Assembly: GCF_000699445.3 (NCBI RefSeq)
Contig: NC_067199.1
Location: forward strand, 34,704,902-34,768,901
Length of the DNA stretch: 64,000 nt
Direction: 5' to 3'
DNA from: Schistosoma haematobium
Taxonomy: Eukaryota; Platyhelminthes; Trematoda; Strigeidida; Schistosomatidae
The notes under the pieces: model-generated
The model's database searches: none
Seen by the model: only the letters and a program-made list of their open reading frames with translations
What the model was told of the DNA's origin: nothing
Made by a program: the position numbers and the translations under genes
Shown: in pieces, positions 63,001 through 64,000 of the stretch
Layout: each line of letters begins with the position of its first letter
How positions within the stretch are numbered: position 1 is the first letter of the stretch

Positions 63001-64000
63001 TTCTGGAAATCTTTATGGAGATTCAGCTGTTCCTAATAATCATTTAATTGACCCTGTACCTAATGTTCTTTCTTCTTCTACGGTCCCTTCTTCTATTCCT
63101 GGTGTTGATGTTTCTCGTTGTTACCTTCTTTCTGATTCTTGTTTATCTCCCGAATTCTTGCAATCTTACGTGCTTGATTCTGGTTTGGTTGTCTCTGTTT
63201 CTGGCATTATTTCCCCTTTGGTTAGTTTCAGTCCTGCTCTCGTTTCTCCTCCTTCACCTTCTGATCCATTCGAATCTGTTGATTTCCTTCCTATCGTTGA
63301 GGAACCTGTTATTTCACCGTTTTCCTCACCTGAATTTTGTGAATCCAGTACTCTTCCTTCTCGAATTTCTCCTCGAAATGCTTTTCAAGATATAGATGAG
63401 AGCTTTTCATCTCCTGTTGATTCTGGTTTTAATGGTGACATTTCTAATGATGAGGCTGAAATTGATGAAATTTTTATTGTTCCCATTCAAACCGATCGTG
63501 TCCTACCGAAAGAGCAATATTTTACAGAATCACAGGACATTGTAGGTGCTGAAGCTGAAGAAGAATCGTATTCTCCCACTCAGAATTTGAATGCATCACA
63601 TGGGATAAAATCTGATGAAAGTAAATTACACAGTTTATTTCATATTTTGAAATCAAAAAAACATGATAAAGATTCTGCTCATCGAGTAAAAGTCATCGAT
63701 GCCAACGACCAAATCTCAAGAAATACTGAAAAACTTAATGTTAATAATACTCTTTATAGCATCCCTGATGGTTCAGGACGTATTACAGTTGACAGCAAGT
63801 CTACGAAAAAGGTGAAATCTCATCATAAGAAACCACACATATTCGGTGGTCAAATATCGACTGATGAAATTATTTCAGATACTCCCATGAAGCTGGATCA
63901 TCATGGAGACTACCACGACCTAATAGGAGTATCTGTTTCTGGTCATAATGCTGATCTTGCTTTAACTCCTCGGCGTTCTCCCAGTAAACTCAGAGATCCC
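44497..64000 (+). CDS. Giant AHNAK-like tandem-repeat protein gene, 3' incomplete, frame broken at nine places
   Basis: Seen: an acidic N-terminal exon, a Lys/Arg-rich linker, 16 full 353-residue units plus a partial 17th, then a unique Ser/Pro-rich and acidic tail still open at the window end. Units are rich in alternating V-D-V, G-P-D and P-K motifs with basic aromatic blocks (KKFHWSP, FGFGLGKKK, FTFGWGSKDKK). Known: this style is typical of AHNAK, a very large scaffold linking membrane, cytoskeleton and signalling proteins; I see no PDZ-like domain in the N-terminal part. Inferred: a structural scaffold, perhaps in tegument or muscle, with over 6,000 residues in this window if all frames are joined. 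Odd: nine one-base deletions each lead to a stop, so as written it is not one open frame. Taken literally it would end at 46360. The family call rests on repeat style, not on alignment. Confidence 0.75.
45086..45248 (+). other. Probable short first intron (3' limit uncertain)
   Basis: GTAAGT at 45086 is a near-perfect donor. The upstream exon is in frame 1 and ends in phase 1; the downstream frame is frame 2 and is open back to at least 45080. An intron length that leaves remainder 1 on division by 3 restores the frame. Candidate AG acceptors with that property end at 45134 (49 bp), 45227 (142 bp), 45248 (163 bp, with a T-rich approach, given here) and 45269. Short 5' introns are known in schistosomes. 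The alternative is a one-base indel near 45085. RNA reads would decide. Confidence 0.5.
45249..46360 (+). CDS. Lysine-rich linker and first repeat part of the AHNAK-like gene
   Basis: Frame 2 codes a strongly basic stretch to about 46000 (many KK, RK, EK and KKR clusters, for example ETKKRKRMK), an A-rich and purine-rich stretch of DNA. It is probably disordered and may hold nuclear-localisation-like clusters. The first ATG in this frame is at 45287, but the frame is open upstream, so that ATG need not be used. At 46004 the first KKFHWSPN block begins repeat unit 1. At 46312-46313 the expected GGG is GG, so the frame shifts and ends at TGA 46358-46360 after the aberrant tail starting ETYPCQMF. 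The codon style changes from A/T-ending to G/C-ending at the repeat start, suggesting that linker and repeats have different histories. Confidence 0.7.
46324..49536 (+). CDS. Open segment of the repeat region: most of unit 1, units 2-3, start of unit 4
   Basis: This frame (MPDVSANLD start) is the correct repeat frame resumed after the unit 1 deletion. The ATG is simply an internal Met codon of the repeat, so it is not a separate gene. Units 2 and 3 pass the critical site intact as VEGDLSMPDV. It is broken in unit 4 at 49488-49489 and stops at 49536. It is one of the two longest uninterrupted repeat stretches here (1070 codons). Confidence 0.7.
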   Translation: MPDVSANLDTDVKLPSVQLTGPDLRVHGEMPDVDVGAKVDVPKPHISIKTPKFGFGLGKKKTKVKTPKADVKVEGGAGEDIDLDAGLDAHLDGKARKGGKKFHWSPKFGLPKGGLKIGGGAGVGVPDTSVSVSGTTGGVDVSLPKPELDVSMEVPDVGVSASVPEIDVSGGELGLTGKVSAPGVDVSVPSKKKKKFTFGWGSKDKKAKKVKLPTVSGDVDASLDVGGKVDVPSVKVDVDSGDRVKGKKFHWSPNISLPKLKVHGPDLSGKLHADAPDVDVNVTGPSVEMPSLKASGHLPTVDVSVPDASLGGDLSGKLDLEGVGVGVVDADLNLPDLQISGNVSAPSVEGDLSMPDVSANLDTDVKLPSVQLTGPDLRVHGEMPDVDVGAKVDVPKPHISIKTPKFGFGLGKKKTKVKTPKADVKVEGGAGEDIDLDAGLDAHLDGKARKGGKKFHWSPKFGLPKGGLKIGGGAGVGVPDTSVSVSGTTGGVDVSLPKPELDVSMEVPDVGVSASVPEIDVSGGELGLTGKVSAPGVDVSVPSKKKKKFTFGWGSKDKKAKKVKLPTVSGDVDASLDVGGKVDVPSVKVDVDSGDRVKGKKFHWSPNISLPKLKVHGPDLSGKLHADAPDVDVNVTGPSVEMPSLKASGHLPTVDVSVPDASLGGDLSGKLDLEGVGVGVVDADLNLPDLQISGNVSAPSVEGDLSMPDVSANLDTDVKLPSVQLTGPDLRVHGEMPDVDVGAKVDVPKPHISIKTPKFGFGLGKKKTKVKTPKADVKVEGGAGEDIDLDAGLDAHLDGKARKGGKKFHWSPKFGLPKGGLKIGGGAGVGVPDTSVSVSGTTGGVDVSLPKPELDVSMEVPDVGVSASVPEIDVSGGELGLTGKVSAPGVDVSVPSKKKKKFTFGWGSKDKKAKKVKLPTVSGDVDASLDVGGKVDVPSVKVDVDSGDRVKGKKFHWSPNISLPKLKVHGPDLSGKLHADAPDVDVNVTGPSVEMPSLKASGHLPTVDVSVPDASLGGDLSGKLDLEGVGVGVVDADLNLPDLQISGNVSAPSVEETYPCQMFPPIWTQM
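49500..50594 (+). CDS. Open segment of the repeat region (unit 4 to start of unit 5)
   Basis: 364 codons, bounded by the missing G in unit 4 and the missing G in unit 5 (50546-50547). It is part of the same giant gene, not an independent gene; the start is an internal Met. Confidence 0.65.
   Translation: MPDVSANLDTDVKLPSVQLTGPDLRVHGEMPDVDVGAKVDVPKPHISIKTPKFGFGLGKKKTKVKTPKADVKVEGGAGEDIDLDAGLDAHLDGKARKGGKKFHWSPKFGLPKGGLKIGGGAGVGVPDTSVSVSGTTGGVDVSLPKPELDVSMEVPDVGVSASVPEIDVSGGELGLTGKVSAPGVDVSVPSKKKKKFTFGWGSKDKKAKKVKLPTVSGDVDASLDVGGKVDVPSVKVDVDSGDRVKGKKFHWSPNISLPKLKVHGPDLSGKLHADAPDVDVNVTGPSVEMPSLKASGHLPTVDVSVPDASLGGDLSGKLDLEGVGVGVVDADLNLPDLQISGNVSAPSVEETYPCQMFPPIWTQM
50558..51652 (+). CDS. Open segment of the repeat region (unit 5 to start of unit 6)
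   Basis: The encoded protein is identical to that of the preceding 364-codon segment. It is bounded by the missing G in unit 5 and the missing G in unit 6 (51604-51605). Confidence 0.65.
   Translation: MPDVSANLDTDVKLPSVQLTGPDLRVHGEMPDVDVGAKVDVPKPHISIKTPKFGFGLGKKKTKVKTPKADVKVEGGAGEDIDLDAGLDAHLDGKARKGGKKFHWSPKFGLPKGGLKIGGGAGVGVPDTSVSVSGTTGGVDVSLPKPELDVSMEVPDVGVSASVPEIDVSGGELGLTGKVSAPGVDVSVPSKKKKKFTFGWGSKDKKAKKVKLPTVSGDVDASLDVGGKVDVPSVKVDVDSGDRVKGKKFHWSPNISLPKLKVHGPDLSGKLHADAPDVDVNVTGPSVEMPSLKASGHLPTVDVSVPDASLGGDLSGKLDLEGVGVGVVDADLNLPDLQISGNVSAPSVEETYPCQMFPPIWTQM
51616..52710 (+). CDS. Open segment of the repeat region (unit 6 to start of unit 7)
   Basis: 364 codons, bounded by the missing G in units 6 and 7 (52662-52663). 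Units 4 to 7 are the longest unbroken run of deletion-type units. Confidence 0.65.
   Translation: MPDVSANLDTDVKLPSVQLTGPDLRVHGEMPDVDVGAKVDVPKPHISIKTPKFGFGLGKKKTKVKTPKADVKVEGGAGEDIDLDAGLDAHLDGKARKGGKKFHWSPKFGLPKGGLKIGGGAGVGVPDTSVSVSGTTGGVDVSLPKPELDVSMEVPDVGVSASVPEIDVSGGELGLTGKVSAPGVDVSVPSKKKKKFTFGWGSKDKKAKKVKLPTVSGDVDASLDVGGKVDVPSVKVDVDSGDRVKGKKFHWSPNISLPKLKVHGPDLSGKLHADAPDVDVNVTGPSVEMPSLKASGHLPTVDVSVPDASLGGDLSGKLDLEGVGVGVVDADLNLPDLQISGNVSAPSVEETYPCQMFPPIWTQM
52674..54827 (+). CDS. Open segment of the repeat region (unit 7 to start of unit 9)
   Basis: 717 codons. Unit 8 keeps the full GGG (about 53720) and reads through; the break comes in unit 9 at 54779-54780. Confidence 0.65.
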   Translation: MPDVSANLDTDVKLPSVQLTGPDLRVHGEMPDVDVGAKVDVPKPHISIKTPKFGFGLGKKKTKVKTPKADVKVEGGAGEDIDLDAGLDAHLDGKARKGGKKFHWSPKFGLPKGGLKIGGGAGVGVPDTSVSVSGTTGGVDVSLPKPELDVSMEVPDVGVSASVPEIDVSGGELGLTGKVSAPGVDVSVPSKKKKKFTFGWGSKDKKAKKVKLPTVSGDVDASLDVGGKVDVPSVKVDVDSGDRVKGKKFHWSPNISLPKLKVHGPDLSGKLHADAPDVDVNVTGPSVEMPSLKASGHLPTVDVSVPDASLGGDLSGKLDLEGVGVGVVDADLNLPDLQISGNVSAPSVEGDLSMPDVSANLDTDVKLPSVQLTGPDLRVHGEMPDVDVGAKVDVPKPHISIKTPKFGFGLGKKKTKVKTPKADVKVEGGAGEDIDLDAGLDAHLDGKARKGGKKFHWSPKFGLPKGGLKIGGGAGVGVPDTSVSVSGTTGGVDVSLPKPELDVSMEVPDVGVSASVPEIDVSGGELGLTGKVSAPGVDVSVPSKKKKKFTFGWGSKDKKAKKVKLPTVSGDVDASLDVGGKVDVPSVKVDVDSGDRVKGKKFHWSPNISLPKLKVHGPDLSGKLHADAPDVDVNVTGPSVEMPSLKASGHLPTVDVSVPDASLGGDLSGKLDLEGVGVGVVDADLNLPDLQISGNVSAPSVEETYPCQMFPPIWTQM
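54791..56944 (+). CDS. Open segment of the repeat region (unit 9 to start of unit 11)
   Basis: 717 codons with an intact unit 10. Broken at 56896-56897 in unit 11. The encoded protein is identical to that of the previous 717-codon segment. Confidence 0.65.
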   Translation: MPDVSANLDTDVKLPSVQLTGPDLRVHGEMPDVDVGAKVDVPKPHISIKTPKFGFGLGKKKTKVKTPKADVKVEGGAGEDIDLDAGLDAHLDGKARKGGKKFHWSPKFGLPKGGLKIGGGAGVGVPDTSVSVSGTTGGVDVSLPKPELDVSMEVPDVGVSASVPEIDVSGGELGLTGKVSAPGVDVSVPSKKKKKFTFGWGSKDKKAKKVKLPTVSGDVDASLDVGGKVDVPSVKVDVDSGDRVKGKKFHWSPNISLPKLKVHGPDLSGKLHADAPDVDVNVTGPSVEMPSLKASGHLPTVDVSVPDASLGGDLSGKLDLEGVGVGVVDADLNLPDLQISGNVSAPSVEGDLSMPDVSANLDTDVKLPSVQLTGPDLRVHGEMPDVDVGAKVDVPKPHISIKTPKFGFGLGKKKTKVKTPKADVKVEGGAGEDIDLDAGLDAHLDGKARKGGKKFHWSPKFGLPKGGLKIGGGAGVGVPDTSVSVSGTTGGVDVSLPKPELDVSMEVPDVGVSASVPEIDVSGGELGLTGKVSAPGVDVSVPSKKKKKFTFGWGSKDKKAKKVKLPTVSGDVDASLDVGGKVDVPSVKVDVDSGDRVKGKKFHWSPNISLPKLKVHGPDLSGKLHADAPDVDVNVTGPSVEMPSLKASGHLPTVDVSVPDASLGGDLSGKLDLEGVGVGVVDADLNLPDLQISGNVSAPSVEETYPCQMFPPIWTQM
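56908..58002 (+). CDS. Open segment of the repeat region (unit 11 to start of unit 12)
   Basis: 364 codons, bounded by the missing G in units 11 and 12 (57954-57955). Confidence 0.65.
   Translation: MPDVSANLDTDVKLPSVQLTGPDLRVHGEMPDVDVGAKVDVPKPHISIKTPKFGFGLGKKKTKVKTPKADVKVEGGAGEDIDLDAGLDAHLDGKARKGGKKFHWSPKFGLPKGGLKIGGGAGVGVPDTSVSVSGTTGGVDVSLPKPELDVSMEVPDVGVSASVPEIDVSGGELGLTGKVSAPGVDVSVPSKKKKKFTFGWGSKDKKAKKVKLPTVSGDVDASLDVGGKVDVPSVKVDVDSGDRVKGKKFHWSPNISLPKLKVHGPDLSGKLHADAPDVDVNVTGPSVEMPSLKASGHLPTVDVSVPDASLGGDLSGKLDLEGVGVGVVDADLNLPDLQISGNVSAPSVEETYPCQMFPPIWTQM
57966..61178 (+). CDS. Open segment of the repeat region (unit 12 to start of unit 15)
   Basis: 1070 codons with intact units 13 and 14. 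Broken at about 61130 in unit 15. The aberrant tail ends WTHM rather than WTQM because of a g-to-t change near 61172, which in the proper frame makes LDTYVKLP instead of LDTDVKLP. Confidence 0.65.
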   Translation: MPDVSANLDTDVKLPSVQLTGPDLRVHGEMPDVDVGAKVDVPKPHISIKTPKFGFGLGKKKTKVKTPKADVKVEGGAGEDIDLDAGLDAHLDGKARKGGKKFHWSPKFGLPKGGLKIGGGAGVGVPDTSVSVSGTTGGVDVSLPKPELDVSMEVPDVGVSASVPEIDVSGGELGLTGKVSAPGVDVSVPSKKKKKFTFGWGSKDKKAKKVKLPTVSGDVDASLDVGGKVDVPSVKVDVDSGDRVKGKKFHWSPNISLPKLKVHGPDLSGKLHADAPDVDVNVTGPSVEMPSLKASGHLPTVDVSVPDASLGGDLSGKLDLEGVGVGVVDADLNLPDLQISGNVSAPSVEGDLSMPDVSANLDTDVKLPSVQLTGPDLRVHGEMPDVDVGAKVDVPKPHISIKTPKFGFGLGKKKTKVKTPKADVKVEGGAGEDIDLDAGLDAHLDGKARKGGKKFHWSPKFGLPKGGLKIGGGAGVGVPDTSVSVSGTTGGVDVSLPKPELDVSMEVPDVGVSASVPEIDVSGGELGLTGKVSAPGVDVSVPSKKKKKFTFGWGSKDKKAKKVKLPTVSGDVDASLDVGGKVDVPSVKVDVDSGDRVKGKKFHWSPNISLPKLKVHGPDLSGKLHADAPDVDVNVTGPSVEMPSLKASGHLPTVDVSVPDASLGGDLSGKLDLEGVGVGVVDADLNLPDLQISGNVSAPSVEGDLSMPDVSANLDTDVKLPSVQLTGPDLRVHGEMPDVDVGAKVDVPKPHISIKTPKFGFGLGKKKTKVKTPKADVKVEGGAGEDIDLDAGLDAHLDGKARKGGKKFHWSPKFGLPKGGLKIGGGAGVGVPDTSVSVSGTTGGVDVSLPKPELDVSMEVPDVGVSASVPEIDVSGGELGLTGKVSAPGVDVSVPSKKKKKFTFGWGSKDKKAKKVKLPTVSGDVDASLDVGGKVDVPSVKVDVDSGDRVKGKKFHWSPNISLPKLKVHGPDLSGKLHADAPDVDVNVTGPSVEMPSLKASGHLPTVDVSVPDASLGGDLSGKLDLEGVGVGVVDADLNLPDLQISGNVSAPSVEETYPCQMFPPIWTHM
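61142..64000 (+). CDS. Last repeat units and unique C-terminal region, open to the window end
   Basis: Reading from the internal Met at 61142, I followed this frame to position 64000 without a stop (953 codons). It covers the rest of unit 15, intact unit 16 and the start of unit 17. After KVHGPD the 17th unit decays (FSGNLYGDSAVP instead of LSGKLHADAPD). The remaining 330 or so residues are unique: Ser/Pro-rich with hydrophobic patches to about 63400, then acidic (DEAEIDEIF, EAEEES), then basic/His-rich (STKKVKSHHKKPHIFGG) and ending near TPRRSPSKLRDP. No known domain is recognised. Codons favour T in third position, unlike the repeats. Nine upstream one-base losses sum to a multiple of three, so this frame equals the frame of the linker. 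Confidence 0.75.
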   Translation, partial: MPDVSANLDTYVKLPSVQLTGPDLRVHGEMPDVDVGAKVDVPKPHISIKTPKFGFGLGKKKTKVKTPKADVKVEGGAGEDIDLDAGLDAHLDGKARKGGKKFHWSPKFGLPKGGLKIGGGAGVGVPDTSVSVSGTTGGVDVSLPKPELDVSMEVPDVGVSASVPEIDVSGGELGLTGKVSAPGVDVSVPSKKKKKFTFGWGSKDKKAKKVKLPTVSGDVDASLDVGGKVDVPSVKVDVDSGDRVKGKKFHWSPNISLPKLKVHGPDLSGKLHADASDVDVNVTGPSVEMPSLKASGHLPTVDVSVPDASLGGDLSGKLDLEGVGVGVVDADLNLPDLQISGNVSAPSVEGDLSMPDVSANLDTDVKLPSVQLTGPDLRVHGEMPDVDVGAKVDVPKPHISIKTPKFGFGLGKKKTKVKTPKADVKVEGGAGEDIDLDAGLDAHLDGKARKGGKKFHWSPKFGLPKGGLKIGGGAGVGVPDTSVSVSGTTGGVDVSLPKPELDVSMEVPDVGVSASVPEIDVSGGELGLTGKVSAPGVDVSVPSKKKKKFTFGWGSKDKKAKKVKLPTVSGDVDASLDVGGKVDVPSVKVDVDSGDRVKGKKFHWSPNISLPKLKVHGPDFSGNLYGDSAVPNNHLIDPVPNVLSSSTVPSSIPGVDVSRCYLLSDSCLSPEFLQSYVLDSGLVVSVSGIISPLVSFSPALVSPPSPSDPFESVDFLPIVEEPVISPFSSPEFCESSTLPSRISPRNAFQDIDESFSSPVDSGFNGDISNDEAEIDEIFIVPIQTDRVLPKEQYFTESQDIVGAEAEEESYSPTQNLNASHGIKSDESKLHSLFHILKSKKHDKDSAHRVKVIDANDQISRNTEKLNVNNTLYSIPDGSGRITVDSKSTKKVKSHHKKPHIFGGQISTDEIISDTPMKLDHHGDYHDLIGVSVSGHNADLALTPRRSPSKLRDP
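61171..61173 (+). other. Unit 15 variant: Asp to Tyr
   Basis: Unit 15 reads acatatgtg where other units read acagatgtg. This is one of the few substitutions seen in the array. Confidence 0.8.
61964..61972 (+). other. Unit 16 variant: Pro to Ser
   Basis: Unit 16 reads gatgcatctgatg where other units read gatgcacctgatg, so HADAPD becomes HADASD. Confidence 0.8.

Larger units (their letters stand above)
46004..63010 (+). repeat. Tandem array of 16 units (1059 or 1058 bp) plus partial 17th, coding AHNAK-like repeats
   Basis: Unit starts, taken at the codons for KKFHWSPN: 46004, 47062, 48121, 49180, 50238, 51296, 52354, 53412, 54471, 55529, 56588, 57646, 58704, 59763, 60822, 61880 and partial 62939. 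Units 2, 3, 8, 10, 13, 14 and 16 are 1059 bp; units 1, 4, 5, 6, 7, 9, 11, 12 and 15 are 1058 bp. Each unit has two sub-repeats: about 206 residues from KKFHWSPN and about 147 residues from KKFHWSPK. Inside are FGFGLGKKKTKVKTPK and KKKKKFTFGWGSKDKKAKK basic blocks, so four basic aromatic patches recur per unit, separated by acidic V-D-V stretches. The only differences I noticed lie near the ends (units 1, 15, 16, 17) apart from the one-G indel. GC content is clearly above the flanks. Confidence 0.95.

Noticed and set aside
46004..63010. CRISPR-like array
   Set aside because: The repeats are long, coding and directly adjacent, with no spacers; the context is a eukaryotic nuclear gene.
63048..63395. 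115-residue Leu/Phe-rich frame resembling a membrane protein
   Set aside because: An out-of-frame shadow of the Ser/Pro-rich tail in frame 2; the T-rich DNA gives Leu/Phe codons.

Overview
The window looks like nuclear DNA of a schistosome (a blood fluke of the genus Schistosoma or a close relative); I cannot fix the species. The evidence is an AT-rich background full of microsatellites, tRNA-derived SINEs that carry hammerhead ribozyme cores (including the Sm-alpha type known from schistosomes), RTE/SR2-type LINE ends finishing in repeated taag, and decayed Penelope-like elements with reverse transcriptase and GIY-YIG endonuclease motifs. No bacterial-style gene organisation is present.

Positions 1 to about 44,490 are repeat-rich, non-coding DNA (intergenic, or possibly intronic to something outside the window). 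I see no host protein-coding gene there. Identifiable pieces are: about 20 copies or fragments of a tRNA/hammerhead SINE; eight Sm-alpha-type pieces; two copies of a third hammerhead repeat; eight fragments of RTE-type LINEs, some with target-site duplications; two Penelope-like remnants; one unclassified repeat in two copies with an (aaat)n tail; a possible solo LTR; and several AT-type microsatellites. Many SINE copies are fold-back structures in which one part is inverted against the other, with 3' ends pointing outward.

Positions 44,497 to 64,000 hold one very large gene on the + strand that runs off the window. It starts with an AT-rich, acidic N-terminal exon and probably a short intron. 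A lysine-rich linker follows, then a tandem array of 16 full units of 353 codons (1059 bp) plus a decaying 17th, then a unique Ser/Pro-rich and acidic C-terminal region still open at position 64,000. The beta-strand-like V-D-V / G-P-D / P-K-x-x-x repeat style resembles the giant scaffold protein AHNAK (neuroblast differentiation-associated protein). Each unit carries two KKFHWSP blocks.

Inner units look almost identical in DNA and are much richer in GC than the surroundings, which suggests recent amplification or continuing gene conversion. Nine of the sixteen units lack one G at the same place, which shifts the frame and gives a stop 15 codons after the first altered residue. The other seven are intact. 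This is either a repeated sequencing/assembly error or a real broken or recoded allele; it is the main question raised by the window.
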